A stretch of 64,000 bases of DNA from positions 1 through 64,000 of the forward strand of contig NZ_BMIV01000006.1 of the NCBI RefSeq assembly GCF_014642735.1, read 5' to 3'. The translations under genes and the position numbers were made by a program. The notes below the pieces were generated by a model. That model was not told where the DNA came from and did no database searches. It was given only the letters and a program-made list of their open reading frames with translations. This stretch comes from Paracoccus acridae (GTDB lineage: Bacteria; Pseudomonadota; Alphaproteobacteria; Rhodobacterales; Rhodobacteraceae). The first letter of the stretch is position 1. The number at the start of each line of letters is the position of its first letter. Shown one piece after another: positions 47,992 through 58,583 of this stretch.

Positions 47992-49085
47992 GCGTGGCGG
48001 CAGATGCACCCCTGGCCTTGATCGCCGCCGGGGGAACCGGGGGCCACATGTTCCCGGCGCAGGCTTTGGCCGAACTGCTGCTGGCCGAAGGCTGGCGCGT
48101 CCGATTGTCCATCGACGACCGGGGCGCGCGCTATGCGGGCGGCTTTCCCGAAGGGGTCGAGCGCAGCATCGTGCGGTCCGCGACCACCGCACGCGGCGGG
48201 CTTGCGGGCAAGCTGACCGCGCCGGTCAAGATCGCCGCCGGCGTGCTGTCCGCGCGGGCGGCGTTTCGCAGGAACCGTCCGGCCGTGGTGATCGGGTTCG
48301 GCGGCTATCCGACGATCCCGGCCATGTCGGCGGCCCTGTCGATGGGCGTGCCGCGCATGATCCACGAACAGAACGGCGTGATGGGCCGCGTGAACCGGGT
48401 CTTCGCCCCGCGTGTCCACCGCGTCGCCTGCGGCACCTGGCCCACCGACCTGCCCCACGCCATCACCGGCGTCCATACCGGCAATCCCGTCCGCCAGGCG
48501 GTGCTGGACCACGCGGCGGCCCCCTATGCCGCGCCGGGGGATGGGCCGCTGCATCTGCTGGTGATCGGCGGCAGCCAGGGTGCGCGCGTCCTCTCCGACG
48601 TGGTTCCCGCCGCCATCGCCGCCTTGCCGGGCGACATGCGCGCCCGCCTGCATGTCAGCCACCAGGCCCGCCCCGAAGACGCCGACCGCGTCGCCGCCGC
48701 CTATGCCGAGGCGGGCATCGGTGCCGAGGTGCAGCCCTTCTTCACCGACGTCCCGGAACGGCTGGCGCGGGCGCAACTGGTGATCAGCCGGTCGGGCGCC
48801 TCGTCGCTGGCCGACATCACCGTGATCGGCCGCCCCGCGATCCTGATCCCCTATGCCGCCGCCGCCGGCGATCACCAGACCGCCAATGCCCAGGCACTGG
48901 CCGAGGTGGGCGCGGCCCTGATCCATCCCGAATCGGTGCTTGACGCCCCCGGCCTGACGCGCGACATCCGCGCGATCCTGAACGACCCCGCCCGCGCGGC
49001 CCAGATGGCCGCCGCCGCGCTGTTTCTTGCCCGTCCCGATGCGGCGCGGCGCCTGTACGACCTTGTCACGGAGATTGCCCGATGA
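47988..49085 (+). CDS. murG: MurG, lipid II synthase
   Basis: Transfers GlcNAc to lipid I on the cytosolic membrane face, giving lipid II. The 365-residue GT-B protein has the first G-loop GGTGGH at 15-20, [21 protein letters not shown] and the C-terminal GGSQGAR and [11 protein letters not shown] (UDP-GlcNAc site). It overlaps ftsW and murC by four bases each. In this cluster it supplies the substrate of the adjacent FtsW. Confidence 0.95.
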   Translation: MSVAADAPLALIAAGGTGGHMFPAQALAELLLAEGWRVRLSIDDRGARYAGGFPEGVERSIVRSATTARGGLAGKLTAPVKIAAGVLSARAAFRRNRPAVVIGFGGYPTIPAMSAALSMGVPRMIHEQNGVMGRVNRVFAPRVHRVACGTWPTDLPHAITGVHTGNPVRQAVLDHAAAPYAAPGDGPLHLLVIGGSQGARVLSDVVPAAIAALPGDMRARLHVSHQARPEDADRVAAAYAEAGIGAEVQPFFTDVPERLARAQLVISRSGASSLADITVIGRPAILIPYAAAAGDHQTANAQALAEVGAALIHPESVLDAPGLTRDIRAILNDPARAAQMAAAALFLARPDAARRLYDLVTEIAR

Positions 49086-50509
49086 ACGCCGCCACCAAAC
49101 TGCCGCATGAACTGGGGCCGATCCACTTCATCGGCATCGGCGGCATCGGCATGTCGGGCATCGCCGAGGTGCTGCTGACCCTTGGCTATGACGTCCAGGG
49201 CAGCGACGCGAAGAAATCCAAGATCACCGACCGGCTGGAAACCCTGGGCGCCCGCGTCTTCGAAGGCCAGCGGGCCGAGAACATCGGCCAGGCGGGCGTG
49301 GTCGTGATTTCCACCGCGATCAAGAAGGGCAACCCCGAGCTTGAGGAAGCGCGCCGCCGCGGCCTGCCCGTTGTCCGCCGGGCCGAGATGCTGGCCGAGC
49401 TGATGCGGCTGAAGTCGAACATCGCCATTGCCGGAACCCACGGCAAGACCACGACCACCACGATGGTCGCGACCCTGCTGGATGCGGGCGGGCTGGATCC
49501 CACGGTCATCAACGGCGGCGTGATCCATGCCTATGGGTCCAACGCGCGGGCGGGCGCGGGCGAATGGATGGTGGTCGAGGCCGACGAATCCGACGGCAGC
49601 TTCAACCGCCTGCCTGCCGACATCGCCATCGTCACCAACATCGACCCCGAGCATATGGAGCATTGGGGCAGCTTCGATTCGCTGCGCAAGGGCTTTTATG
49701 ACTTTGCTTCCGGCATCCCGTTCTACGGCCTGGCCGTCTGCTGCACCGACCACCCCGAGGTGCAGGCCCTGGTGGGCAAGCTGACCGACCGCCGCGTCGT
49801 GACCTTCGGCTTCAACGCCCAGGCCGATGTGCGGGCGATGAACCTGCGCTATGAAAACGGCATCGCGCATTTTGACATCGCGCTGCAGGGCGAGGGCCCC
49901 ACCGAGACGGGCGATGTCGAGATGATCGAGGGCTGCACCCTGCCCATGCCCGGCGACCACAACGTCTCGAACGCGCTCTCGGCCGTGGCGGTCGCCCGCC
50001 ATCTGGGCATCAAGAAGGCGGAAATCCGCGAGGCGCTGGCGAAATTCGGCGGGGTGGGGCGGCGCTTTACCCGCGTGGGCGAGATCAACGGCGTCACCAT
50101 CATCGACGATTACGGCCACCACCCGGTGGAAATCGCCGCCGTCCTGAAGGCCGCGCGCCAAGCGACCAAAGGCCGCGTGATCGCCGTCCACCAGCCGCAC
50201 CGCTATTCGCGCCTGTCGAACCTGTTCGACGACTTCTGCACCTGCTTCAACGAGGCCGACGTGGTCGCCATCGCCGATGTCTATGCCGCGGGCGAGGATC
50301 CGATCCCCGGCGCCACCCGCGACGACCTGGTCGCGGGCCTGATCGCGCATGGCCATCGCCACGCCCGCGCTATCCTGGACGAGAACGACCTGGAGCGTCT
50401 GGTCCGCGAACAGGCGCGGCCCGGCGACATGGTGGTCTGCCTGGGGGCGGGCACGATTTCCACATGGGCCAACGGCTTGCCGGAACGGCTGCAAGGACGG
50501 GCCGCATGA
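49082..50509 (+). CDS. murC: MurC, UDP-MurNAc:L-alanine ligase
   Basis: Adds the first stem-peptide residue to UDP-MurNAc with ATP. The 475-residue Mur ligase has the N-terminal UDP-binding GIGGIGMSG, the ATP loop GTHGKTTTT (118-126), the carbamate/metal region EADESDGSF and VHQPHRYSR in the C-terminal domain. ATGA overlap with murG; its stop overlaps the next small membrane-protein gene by four bases. Confidence 0.95.
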   Translation: MNAATKLPHELGPIHFIGIGGIGMSGIAEVLLTLGYDVQGSDAKKSKITDRLETLGARVFEGQRAENIGQAGVVVISTAIKKGNPELEEARRRGLPVVRRAEMLAELMRLKSNIAIAGTHGKTTTTTMVATLLDAGGLDPTVINGGVIHAYGSNARAGAGEWMVVEADESDGSFNRLPADIAIVTNIDPEHMEHWGSFDSLRKGFYDFASGIPFYGLAVCCTDHPEVQALVGKLTDRRVVTFGFNAQADVRAMNLRYENGIAHFDIALQGEGPTETGDVEMIEGCTLPMPGDHNVSNALSAVAVARHLGIKKAEIREALAKFGGVGRRFTRVGEINGVTIIDDYGHHPVEIAAVLKAARQATKGRVIAVHQPHRYSRLSNLFDDFCTCFNEADVVAIADVYAAGEDPIPGATRDDLVAGLIAHGHRHARAILDENDLERLVREQARPGDMVVCLGAGTISTWANGLPERLQGRAA

Positions 50510-50751
50510 TGCATTCGGCGGTCCTGGCACTGGCTGTGGTGATGGGCTGGCTGCTTCTGGCGCGGCTGGCCCGAACCCTGCGCCCGCGCCAGCGGCAGCG
50601 CGCCTTGTGGGCCTTGATCGCCACGGGCGTGCCGATCCTGGGCTGGCTGACCTATACCTGCGGCCCCTTGGCGGGCATCGGCTTCCTGACGCTGGGCGTG
50701 CTTGTGCTGGTCCGCCTGCCGCTGAGGACGCGGAGCCGGGCGGCCCCGTGA
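50506..50751 (+). CDS. small membrane protein, DUF2484-like
   Basis: The 81-residue protein has two or three hydrophobic segments ([52 protein letters not shown]) separated by basic loops. I associate such proteins between murC and murB with Rhodobacteraceae (DUF2484). It starts at ATG 50506 within the murC stop (ATG 50509 is also possible) and ends inside the start of the next gene. No function is known; the tight coupling suggests a role in envelope synthesis. Confidence 0.7.
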   Translation: MMHSAVLALAVVMGWLLLARLARTLRPRQRQRALWALIATGVPILGWLTYTCGPLAGIGFLTLGVLVLVRLPLRTRSRAAP

Positions 50752-51116
50752 TCCTTTTCTATCTGGGTGTCGCCCTTGTGGTGCTGTGGTCCGTCTGGAC
50801 CGGAGCCACCCGCATGGCCGCACGATCCTTTCGCCCCTTGCTGCTTGCACTGGCCGCGCTTCTGGCCGGGGCAGGGGTCTGCTGGCTGATCGGTTCGCGG
50901 AAATCCGACTACTCCGCGCTGTTCGCCACGATCATCGCCCTGCTGCCGCTGCTGGCCGCGGGTTCCGTGGCTTTCGGCGCGGCCCTGCGATGGGTGCATG
51001 ATGCGACCCGCCGTCGCATTGCCTCGGATTCCGACTGGCCCCCTGCGCGTCTTTGGGATGTATGGGGCCTTTGCGCGCTGTCCGCCCTTTCGGTGATCGC
51101 CGCCCTTCTGGTCTGA
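50748..51116 (+). CDS. small membrane protein of unknown function
   Basis: The 122-residue protein has three or four hydrophobic segments ([68 protein letters not shown]). It carries a basic loop [16 protein letters not shown] between the last two. It starts with GTG 50748 overlapping the previous stop (GTGA). I do not recognise the family. It lies in the mur/fts run between murC and murB, 43 bases ahead of murB. Confidence 0.65.
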   Translation: MILFYLGVALVVLWSVWTGATRMAARSFRPLLLALAALLAGAGVCWLIGSRKSDYSALFATIIALLPLLAAGSVAFGAALRWVHDATRRRIASDSDWPPARLWDVWGLCALSALSVIAALLV

Positions 51117-51159
51117 CCCGCCGGTTGACCCAGGGCGCGCCGCTGGCTACCACACCGCC

Positions 51160-52101
51160 ATGATGACCGACCTTCCCACCCCCCGTGGCACGCTGACCCC
51201 CGACCGTCCCCTGGACAGCCTGACCTGGCTGCGCGTCGGCGGCCCGGCCGACTGGCTGTTCCAACCGGCTGACGAAGACGACCTGGCCGATTTCCTGCGC
51301 GATCTGGACCCGGCCATGCCGGTCTTTCCCATCGGCGTGGGCAGCAACCTGATCGTGCGCGACGGCGGCATCCGGGGCGTGGTGATCCGGCTGGGGCGCG
51401 GCTTCAACGCCATCACGGTCGAAGGCGACTGCGTCACCGCAGGCGCGGCGGCGCTTGACGCGCATGTCGCGCGGCGGGCGGCGGATGGTGGGCTGGACCT
51501 GACCTTCCTGCGCACCATTCCCGGCAGCATCGGCGGGGCGGTCTGCATGAACGCGGGCTGCTACGGCAGCTATGTCGCCGACCATCTGGTCCAGGCCCGC
51601 GCCGTCACCCGCCAGGGCGAGCGCATCGTGCTGGGCCATGACGAGTTGCGCTTTGCCTATCGTCACGCCGAACTGCCCCCCGGCTGCGTGCTGACCGAGG
51701 CCACGTTCCGCGCGGCCCCCGGCGATCCCGATGCGCTGCATCAGAAGATGGCCGACCAACTGGCCCGGCGCGATGAAACCCAGCCCACCCGGGAACGCAG
51801 TGCCGGGTCCACCTTCCGCAATCCGGCGGGGTTCAGCTCCACGGGCCGGGCGGACGATGTCCACGACCTCAAGGCCTGGTCGCTGATCGACCGCGCGGGC
51901 CTGCGCGGCCACAGCTGGGGTGGGGCGCAGATGTCTGAAAAGCACCCTAATTTCCTGCTGAACACCGGCGGCGCGACCGCAGCCGAGCTTGAGGCCCTGG
52001 GCGAACTGGTCCGCCGACGGGTGCTGGAGGACAGCGGCCACGATCTGCAATGGGAAGTGATCCGGATCGGCGATCCCCTGGGCGATTCAACCGAGAATTG
52101 A
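51160..52101 (+). CDS. murB: MurB, UDP-N-acetylenolpyruvoylglucosamine reductase
   Basis: NADPH/FAD enzyme making UDP-MurNAc from enolpyruvyl-UDP-GlcNAc. The 313-residue protein has the FAD-binding segment [35 protein letters not shown], the active serine in SAGSTFRNP and a C-terminal Glu in LQWEVIRIG. The absence of the extra type I loop and the short length suggest a type II-like enzyme. It is followed by an AT-rich gap before ddl. Confidence 0.94.
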   Translation: MMTDLPTPRGTLTPDRPLDSLTWLRVGGPADWLFQPADEDDLADFLRDLDPAMPVFPIGVGSNLIVRDGGIRGVVIRLGRGFNAITVEGDCVTAGAAALDAHVARRAADGGLDLTFLRTIPGSIGGAVCMNAGCYGSYVADHLVQARAVTRQGERIVLGHDELRFAYRHAELPPGCVLTEATFRAAPGDPDALHQKMADQLARRDETQPTRERSAGSTFRNPAGFSSTGRADDVHDLKAWSLIDRAGLRGHSWGGAQMSEKHPNFLLNTGGATAAELEALGELVRRRVLEDSGHDLQWEVIRIGDPLGDSTEN

Positions 52102-52122
52102 TTAACGATTTTCGCAACAATC

Positions 52123-52141
52123 TTTAGCAGATAGCTAAAAT
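52123..52141 (+). promoter_or_regulatory. AT-rich hairpin and possible promoter before ddl
   Basis: TTTAGC (52123-52128) and GCTAAA (52134-52139) form a small hairpin followed by T-rich sequence. TAAAAT (52136-52141) could also be a -10 box with TTCGCA (52111-52116) at a long 19-base spacing. The region from 52090 to 52160 is the only AT-rich break in the cluster and may hold the promoter of ddl-ftsQ-ftsA, the end of the upstream mRNA, or both. Confidence 0.35.
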
Positions 52142-52259
52142 TCTCCTTTTGTGATTTCCGCGCATCAGCTATTCTTTCCCGATAAGCGCAGATCGGGGTC
52201 CAACCCGGCAGCGCGGGGACAGAAATCCCGGATCAACCGGGGCGAAAGGCGAAAAAGAC

Positions 52260-53195
52260 GTGGCGGGCAGGTCGAGCAGGACAGCCCATACCGTAGCCGT
52301 TCTGATGGGCGGACCCTCGGCCGAGCGCGAGGTGTCGCTGTCATCGGGGCGCGAATGCGCGAATGCGCTGCGGGTGGCGGGCTATGAGGTGATCGAGGTC
52401 GAACTGGGGTCCGAACGCGGCGCCGATCTGGTCGCGCGGCTGGCGGGCCTGCGCTGCGACGTGGTATTCAACGCCCTGCACGGCCGCTTTGGCGAGGACG
52501 GCTGCGTCCAGGGCATCCTGGAATGGCTGGACCTGCCCTATACCCATTCGGGCGTGCTGGCCTCTGCCCTGGCGATGGACAAGACGCGGGCCAAGGATGC
52601 GCTGCGTGCGGCGGGGTTGCCGGTCGTGGACAGCGTGATCGCCGCTGCTGACGAGGTGCGCGCGCGCCACGTCCTGACCCCGCCCTATGTGGTCAAGCCG
52701 AATGACGAAGGGTCGTCCGTGGGCGTCTATATCGTCCATGACGGCGCCAACCAGCCGCCGCAATTGGCCGACACGATGCCCGCGCAGGTGATGGTCGAAG
52801 CCTATGCGCCGGGGCGCGAATTGACCACGGCGGTGATGGGCGACCGCGCCCTTGGCGTGACCGAGATCGTGACCGAAGGCTGGTACGACTATGCCGCCAA
52901 ATACTCGGTCGGCGGATCGCGCCATGTGATTCCCGCCGACATCCCCGACGACATCGCCGAAGCCTGCCTGGATTATGCGGTCCGCGCGCACCGGGCGCTT
53001 GGCTGCCGGGGCCTGTCGCGCACCGATTTCCGCTGGGACGAGACGCGGGGCCTGGACGGGCTGATCATCCTCGAGGTGAACACCCAGCCCGGCATGACGC
53101 CGACCTCGCTTGCGCCCGAACAGGCGGCCCATGCGGGAATAGAATTTCCCGAACTGATGCGCTGGATGGTCGAGGACGCGCTGTGCCCGAAGTGA
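52260..53195 (+). CDS. ddl: D-alanine:D-alanine ligase
   Basis: ATP-grasp enzyme forming the D-Ala-D-Ala end of the stem peptide. The 311-residue protein has [28 protein letters not shown], the ATP-binding [13 protein letters not shown], and the metal-binding [14 protein letters not shown]. It starts with GTG 52260; the first ATG (codon 16) would remove part of the conserved N-terminal strand. It overlaps ftsQ by 13 bases. Confidence 0.93.
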   Translation: MAGRSSRTAHTVAVLMGGPSAEREVSLSSGRECANALRVAGYEVIEVELGSERGADLVARLAGLRCDVVFNALHGRFGEDGCVQGILEWLDLPYTHSGVLASALAMDKTRAKDALRAAGLPVVDSVIAAADEVRARHVLTPPYVVKPNDEGSSVGVYIVHDGANQPPQLADTMPAQVMVEAYAPGRELTTAVMGDRALGVTEIVTEGWYDYAAKYSVGGSRHVIPADIPDDIAEACLDYAVRAHRALGCRGLSRTDFRWDETRGLDGLIILEVNTQPGMTPTSLAPEQAAHAGIEFPELMRWMVEDALCPK

Positions 53196-54124
53196 TCGAC
53201 CACCGCCCGAACCGACAGCCGCCGCCCGTCAAGCGCGATCCCGCGCCCTCGCGCCTGCAATACCGGCTTGAACGCATGTGGCTGCGCCCGATCTGGCGCC
53301 GTGCGGTGCGGATCGGCGTGCCCGCCTTCCTGATCGCCATGACGGCAGGGCTGTGGCTGGCGGACGAGGATCGCCGCGCCGTGCTGACGGACGGCGTCCA
53401 TCAGGTGGTCAGGAAGGTCCAGAGCCGCGAGGAATTCCAGGTCACGACCATGGTGGTCGAGGGCGCGTCCCCGGTGGTGGACAAGGCGCTGCGCGCGATG
53501 CTGCCGGTGGATCTGCCCGCCTCCAGCTTCGACATCGACCTGACGGCGCTGCGGTTGCAGGTGATGCAGCTTGACGTGATCGAATCGATCGACCTGCGCA
53601 TCAAGCCGGGCGGGATCCTGTCGGCCGTCGTCAAGGAACGCGAACCGGCGATCCTGTGGCGCCATGCCCGCGGGATCGAGATCCTGGACCGGAACGGCCA
53701 CCGCGTCGCATCCGTCACCGCGCGCGACGTGCGCCCCGACCTGCCCCTGATCGCGGGCGAGGGCGCCGATCTTGCGGTCCCCGAGGCCCTGGCCCTAATG
53801 GACGCCGCCGGGCCGATCCTGCCGCGCGTGCGGGGCCTGGTGCGCCGGGGGGAACGCCGCTGGGATCTGATGCTGGATCACGGCCAGCGGATCATGCTGC
53901 CCGCGACCGGCGCCGTGATCGCGATGGAGGCCGCGATGGCGCTTGACCGTGCCCAGGACATGCTGGGCCGCGACATCACCGCGGTCGATCTGCGCAATCC
54001 GTCGCGTCCGGTCCTGCGGCTGGGCATCGACGCGCGCAACACCATCCGCGAAGCGCGGGGCGAGCCGCTGCTGGGACCGGATGGCAAGGTCTTGCAGGAA
54101 GAGGAAAAAAAGAAGGGGGGCTGA
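53183..54124 (+). CDS. ftsQ: FtsQ, cell-division protein
   Basis: Bitopic divisome protein linking early and late division components. The 313-residue protein has a cytosolic Pro/Arg-rich N-terminus, one transmembrane helix at about 43-60 ([19 protein letters not shown]), a POTRA domain (about 85-155, [15 protein letters not shown]) and the beta domain. The acidic/lysine C-terminal tail (EEEKKKGG) is short. The start GTG 53183 has GAGGA 7 bases upstream; GTG 53192, overlapping the ddl stop, is an alternative. ftsA follows after 4 bases. Confidence 0.92.
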   Translation: MPEVIDHRPNRQPPPVKRDPAPSRLQYRLERMWLRPIWRRAVRIGVPAFLIAMTAGLWLADEDRRAVLTDGVHQVVRKVQSREEFQVTTMVVEGASPVVDKALRAMLPVDLPASSFDIDLTALRLQVMQLDVIESIDLRIKPGGILSAVVKEREPAILWRHARGIEILDRNGHRVASVTARDVRPDLPLIAGEGADLAVPEALALMDAAGPILPRVRGLVRRGERRWDLMLDHGQRIMLPATGAVIAMEAAMALDRAQDMLGRDITAVDLRNPSRPVLRLGIDARNTIREARGEPLLGPDGKVLQEEEKKKGG

Positions 54125-54128
54125 AGCG

Positions 54129-55463
54129 ATGGCAGAACTTTATCAAACGCAGCGGGCGATGCGGAACATCCGACGGGCCGCCCTGCAGCGCGGGGTGATC
54201 GGGATCCTGGACATCGGCACGTCCAAGATCGCCTGCCTGGTCCTGCGCTTCGACGGCACCGGCACGTTCCGCGAGACCGACGGCGTGGGGCCAATGGCGG
54301 GCCAGGTCAACTTCCGCGTGATCGGCGCGGCCTCGACCCGGTCGCGGGGGATGCGGCGCGGCGAGATCGAGGTGATGGCCGAAACCGAACGCGCCATCCG
54401 CACGGTCGTCGCGGCGGCGCAGAAGGTCGCGGGCGTGCGCGTGGATCACGTCATCGCCTGCCTGTCGGGCGGCCGTCCGGCATCCTATGGCCTTGCGGGG
54501 GAAATCACGCTGGACGCGGGCCGGGTCCAGGATCACGACGTGGCCTCGGTGCTGGCGGCCTGCGACGCGCCGGACTTCGGCCGTGGCCGCGAGGTGCTGC
54601 ACGCCCAGCCGGTCAACTTTGCCGTCGATAACCGCACCGGCCTTGGCGATCCCCGCGATCACGTCGGCAACCGCCTGGCCTGCGACATGCATGTGCTGAC
54701 CGTCGATGGCGACGTGATCGGCAACCTGGTCCAGTGCATCCGCCGCTGCGACCTGGAACTGGCCGGGATCGCCTCGGCCTCCTATGCCTCGGCCCGCGCG
54801 GCCCTGGTCGAGGATGAACAGGAACTGGGCGCGGCCTGCATCGACTTTGGCGGGGGCGGCACGGGCGTGTCGATTTTTGTCAAGAAACACATGATCTTCG
54901 CGGACAATGTTAAGATCGGCGGGCAACTGGTCACGCAGGACATCGCCCAGGGTTTGCGGGTTCCCCTGCCCGTGGCCGAGCGCCTCAAGACCCTCAGCGG
55001 CGGGGTCGAGGCGACCGGCCGCGATGATCGCGACATGCTGGAAATCGACGGCGGCTCGGATGACTGGGACGGGCGCCGCCGGTCGGTCAGCCGCGCCGAC
55101 CTGATCGGCATCATGCGCCCCAGGGTCGAGGAAATCCTGGAAGGCGTGCGCGAGGTGCTTGACGCGGCGGGGTTCGATTCGATGCCCAGCCAGCAGATCG
55201 TGCTGACCGGCGCAGGCAGCCAGATCCCTGGCCTGGACGGCCTGGCGGCGCGCATCCTGGGTCCGAACATCCGCTGCGGACGGCCCCTGCGCATCGACGG
55301 GCTGGCGCATCAGTTCACCGATCCGGGGTTTTCCAGCGCGGTCGGACTGGCCTTGTTCGCCGCGCACCCGCAGGACGAGTGGTGGGATTTCGAGATGCCG
55401 GCGAACACCTATCCGGCCCGCAGCCTGCGCCGTGCTTACCGCTGGTTCAAGAACAACTGGTAA
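54129..55463 (+). CDS. ftsA: FtsA, actin-like divisome membrane anchor
   Basis: Tethers FtsZ to the membrane and recruits later division proteins. The 444-residue protein has actin-fold ATP motifs (GILDIGTSKIACLV, IDFGGGGTGVSIF and VLTGAGSQIPGLDG). The C-terminal amphipathic membrane-targeting helix is RRAYRWFKNNW. The ATG at 54129 is preferred over the longer frame from 53943, which overlaps ftsQ. Confidence 0.95.
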   Translation: MAELYQTQRAMRNIRRAALQRGVIGILDIGTSKIACLVLRFDGTGTFRETDGVGPMAGQVNFRVIGAASTRSRGMRRGEIEVMAETERAIRTVVAAAQKVAGVRVDHVIACLSGGRPASYGLAGEITLDAGRVQDHDVASVLAACDAPDFGRGREVLHAQPVNFAVDNRTGLGDPRDHVGNRLACDMHVLTVDGDVIGNLVQCIRRCDLELAGIASASYASARAALVEDEQELGAACIDFGGGGTGVSIFVKKHMIFADNVKIGGQLVTQDIAQGLRVPLPVAERLKTLSGGVEATGRDDRDMLEIDGGSDDWDGRRRSVSRADLIGIMRPRVEEILEGVREVLDAAGFDSMPSQQIVLTGAGSQIPGLDGLAARILGPNIRCGRPLRIDGLAHQFTDPGFSSAVGLALFAAHPQDEWWDFEMPANTYPARSLRRAYRWFKNNW

Positions 55464-55467
55464 GCCA

Positions 55468-55502
55468 TTGACACGGAATGTGTGGCGCCCTTGCGGCGCC
55501 AC
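55468..55502 (+). promoter_or_regulatory. -35-like box and hairpin between ftsA and ftsZ
   Basis: A perfect TTGACA (55468-55473) begins 5 bases after the ftsA stop, but no -10 box stands at 16-18 bases. The same stretch forms a strong hairpin: GTGGCGCC (55482-55489) with GGCGCCAC (55495-55502), loop CTTGC. It could separate ftsA and ftsZ expression by partial termination, or stabilise processed ends. Confidence 0.4.
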
Positions 55503-55686
55503 CACATCCAGAGGTATTGGCAAGATACCGCCGAAACAACCTGCGAATAACGCCAGATTTTGCGGATTTCACGCGTTTTTCCAGTGACGCAGGACCACCC
55601 GCCCGCTAGGATTGCCTTGGGACGACGAGGGATTCGACGGGCGGCAGGACATGACCCGATCGACATAGCAAAAAACAGGCGGAACC

Positions 55687-57282
55687 ATGAACCTCAATCT
55701 GATGATGAACGATGACGACGAACTGAAGCCGCGTATCACCGTCTTCGGTGTCGGCGGCGCGGGCGGCAACGCGGTCAACAACATGATCGAGAAGAACCTC
55801 GACGGGGTCGAGTTCGTGGTCGCCAACACCGACGCGCAGGCGCTGTCCAGCTCGCGCGCGACCAATCGCATCCAGATGGGCCCCAAGGTGACCGAGGGTC
55901 TGGGCGCGGGCGCCAAGCCCATCATCGGCGCCAAGGCCGCCGAGGAAACGATCGAGGACATCGTCGATCACCTGATGGGCGCGCATATGTGCTTCATCAC
56001 CGCCGGCATGGGCGGCGGCACCGGCACCGGCGCCGCCCCGATCATCGCCCAGGCCGCGCGCGAGATGGGCATCCTGACCGTCGGCGTCGTCACCAAGCCC
56101 TTCCAGTTCGAGGGCACCAAGCGGATGCGCCAGGCCGACGAGGGCATCGAGGCCCTGCACAAGGTCGTCGATACGCTGCTGATCATCCCGAACCAGAACC
56201 TGTTCCGCATCGCCAACGAAAAGACCACCTTCACCGAAGCCTTCGCCATGGCCGACGACGTGCTGTACCAGGGCGTCAAGGGCGTGACCGACCTGATGGT
56301 CAAGCCGGGCCTGATCAACCTCGACTTCGCCGACGTCCGGTCGGTCATGGACGAGATGGGCAAGGCGATGATGGGCACCGGCGAAGCCTCGGGCGAGAAT
56401 CGCGCCCAGGAAGCCGCCGAACGCGCCATCGCCAACCCGCTGCTGGACGAGGTCAGCCTGAACGGCGCCAAGGGCGTGCTGATCAACATCACCGGCGGCT
56501 ATGACATGACCCTGTTCGAACTGGACGAGGCCGCCAACGTCATCCGCGACAAGGTGGACAGCGACGCCAACATCATCGTCGGCTCGACGCTGGATCCCGA
56601 GATGGACGGTTCGATCCGCGTGTCCGTCGTGGCGACCGGCATCGACGCCGCCGTCGCGGCCGCCGAAGTTCCCGCCCCCCGCCGCAGCATGGCCGAACCG
56701 CTGACCCAGCATCCCTCGCTGGCCCAGAAGCCCGAGGCCGCGCCGCAGCAGGACGATCTGCCCGCCCGCCGCGTCGCCCCGCCGGTCGTGGAAACCCGGT
56801 CGGTCGCAGCCTCCGCGCCGGCCCCTGCCGCGCGGATCGAGGATGAGATGCCCGCCCCCGCCTATCAGCGGCGCGAGCCTGCCCAGCCGGCGATGCTGAA
56901 CGTCAAGGAAGACGCGGGGTTCATCGCGCCCCGTGCGCCGCAGGGTGCCTCGCGCGGCCAGGCCACGCCCGAGACGCTGGAGCGTCTGCGCCGTGCGGTC
57001 GAACACAAGGGCGAACGCCAGCCACAGCCCGCGCCGCAGCCTGCCGAACCCGTTCGCACGCAAAGCCGGATGGCGGGCCTGGGCCGGATGCTGGAACGGA
57101 TGGCCGGCCATTCCGACGCCTCGGCGCCGAAGCCTGCCGCGTCGTCGATTTCCGAACGCGTGAACGAACGCGTGGCCGTTCGTGCGCGTCAGCAGGAAAC
57201 CGATTTCGACGATCTGGCCAGCCCCGACGCCGCCCAGGACAATGTGGAGATTCCGGCTTTCCTGCGCCGCCAGGCAAACTGA
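55687..57282 (+). CDS. ftsZ: FtsZ, cell-division GTPase
   Basis: Tubulin homologue forming the Z ring. The 531-residue protein has the GTP tubulin-signature loop GGGTGTG at 109-115 and the T7 loop region [12 protein letters not shown]. The globular core ends near residue 320. A disordered linker of nearly 200 residues rich in Ala, Pro, Arg and Glu follows, then the C-terminal peptide [13 protein letters not shown] that binds FtsA. The long linker is typical of alphaproteobacteria. A 223-base untranslated gap precedes it and a strong terminator follows. Confidence 0.96.
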   Translation: MNLNLMMNDDDELKPRITVFGVGGAGGNAVNNMIEKNLDGVEFVVANTDAQALSSSRATNRIQMGPKVTEGLGAGAKPIIGAKAAEETIEDIVDHLMGAHMCFITAGMGGGTGTGAAPIIAQAAREMGILTVGVVTKPFQFEGTKRMRQADEGIEALHKVVDTLLIIPNQNLFRIANEKTTFTEAFAMADDVLYQGVKGVTDLMVKPGLINLDFADVRSVMDEMGKAMMGTGEASGENRAQEAAERAIANPLLDEVSLNGAKGVLINITGGYDMTLFELDEAANVIRDKVDSDANIIVGSTLDPEMDGSIRVSVVATGIDAAVAAAEVPAPRRSMAEPLTQHPSLAQKPEAAPQQDDLPARRVAPPVVETRSVAASAPAPAARIEDEMPAPAYQRREPAQPAMLNVKEDAGFIAPRAPQGASRGQATPETLERLRRAVEHKGERQPQPAPQPAEPVRTQSRMAGLGRMLERMAGHSDASAPKPAASSISERVNERVAVRARQQETDFDDLASPDAAQDNVEIPAFLRRQAN

Positions 57283-57304
57283 CCGCGTCACATGCTTGAT
57301 GCAG

Positions 57305-57331
57305 AAAAGGCCGCCTCGTGCGGCCTTTTTT
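57305..57331 (+). terminator. rho-independent terminator after ftsZ
   Basis: AAAAGGCCGC (57305-57314) pairs with GCGGCCTTTT (57320-57329) around a 5-base loop, within a run of six T. This closes the division operon before lpxC. Confidence 0.92.
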
Positions 57332-57405
57332 CATGTTGCGATCAATTCTTCCCGCCCGACCTCGCCACCCGGCGCAAGCCTTTCCGGCCGAATGTTTCAC
57401 GGCGT

Positions 57406-57411
57406 TACAAT
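57406..57411 (+). promoter_or_regulatory. possible -10 box of lpxC
   Basis: TACAAT, five of six matches, 91 bases before the lpxC start and after the ftsZ terminator. The -35 candidate TTCCGG (57382-57387, 18-base spacing) is weak. Confidence 0.35.
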
Positions 57412-57501
57412 TCGTTAATTGAATGCCTGGCGCCCTGGGCCTAGGTCATCCGTTAAAGCGACGGATGATTTCGGCGCGAGACGAGAAGAAGGCAGGTTGT
57501 C

Positions 57502-58431
57502 ATGCAGGCGACGTTGAAAACGAAGGTGGCGTTCCAGGGTGTCGGGCTTCATTCCGGTGCCCCGGCCCGGCTGGAAATCCATCCCGCGCCCGCAGGCCAC
57601 GGCATCGTCTTCCGCCGCGTGGATCTGACGCCTGCCGTGGATATCCCCGCCCTGTGGGATCACGTCACGCCGTCGAAGCTGTGCACCCTGCTGGACGATG
57701 GCAAGGGCACCACGCTGTCCACGGTCGAACATGTGATGGCGGCGCTTGCGGGCACCGGCATCCACAACGCCCTGGTGACGGTGGACGGCCCCGAGGTTCC
57801 GATCCTGGACGGTTCGGCCGCGCCCTTCGTGCGGGGCATCCTGCGCGCGGGAATCGTGTTGCAGAACGCCGCCTTGCGGGCCATCCGCGTCCTGCGCCCG
57901 GTCGAGGTGCGCGAGGGTGATGCCTTTGCCCGCCTGTCCCCCGCCGACCATCTGGAGATCGACTTCGAGATCGACTTCACCGATGCCGCCATCGGCCACC
58001 AGGAAAAGCGCCTGGACATGGCCAATGGCGCCTTCCTGCGCGAACTGGCCGACAGCCGCACCTTCTGCCGTCAGGCGGATGTGGACGCGATGCGCAGGAA
58101 CGGGCTGGCGCTTGGCGGCACCTATCTGAACGCGGTCGTCGTTGACGGCGCGCGCGTCCTGTCGCCGGGCGGCTTGCGCCACTCGGACGAAGCCGTGCGC
58201 CACAAGATGCTGGACGCCATGGGCGACCTGGCGCTTGCCGGGGCGCCGCTGCTGGCGCGCTATACCGGGCATCGGGCGGGTCACGCGATGACCAACCGCC
58301 TGCTGCGCGCATTGTTCGCCGATCCTGCCGCCTGGACCTGGGAAACCTGTTCGCCGGCCCTGGAAAACCGCCTGCCGGGCGCGGGTGTCGCGGCCTATGA
58401 CCTGGCGGCGACGACCTGGGCGGCCGCCTGA
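57502..58431 (+). CDS. lpxC: LpxC, UDP-3-O-acyl-GlcNAc deacetylase
   Basis: Zn enzyme catalysing the committed step of lipid A synthesis. The 309-residue protein has the zinc ligands His77 (STVEHVMAA), His234 and Asp238 (RHKMLDAMGD), and the general acid-base His261 (GHRAGHAM). The N-terminal FQGVGLHSG is also a family mark. It has its own leader after the ftsZ terminator, so lipid A synthesis can be controlled apart from division. Confidence 0.95.
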   Translation: MQATLKTKVAFQGVGLHSGAPARLEIHPAPAGHGIVFRRVDLTPAVDIPALWDHVTPSKLCTLLDDGKGTTLSTVEHVMAALAGTGIHNALVTVDGPEVPILDGSAAPFVRGILRAGIVLQNAALRAIRVLRPVEVREGDAFARLSPADHLEIDFEIDFTDAAIGHQEKRLDMANGAFLRELADSRTFCRQADVDAMRRNGLALGGTYLNAVVVDGARVLSPGGLRHSDEAVRHKMLDAMGDLALAGAPLLARYTGHRAGHAMTNRLLRALFADPAAWTWETCSPALENRLPGAGVAAYDLAATTWAAA

Positions 58432-58583
58432 GCGCGGCCTTCCCCGACGTCAGGCAGCGGCAGAATTCACAGGCAAAATTCAACGGATTGCCATTTTGCG
58501 CCCTCTGATGTTCTGTGCTAGAGGGTCCGGGCAGCGTGGCCGGGACGGGGCTGCTGCAAGGAAGAAGTCTTAGGCAGGTGACG

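Noticed and set aside
57410..57460. CtrA-type sites (TTAA repeats) before lpxC
   Set aside because: TTAATT and GTTAAAG occur but not at the 7-base spacing of the CtrA consensus.
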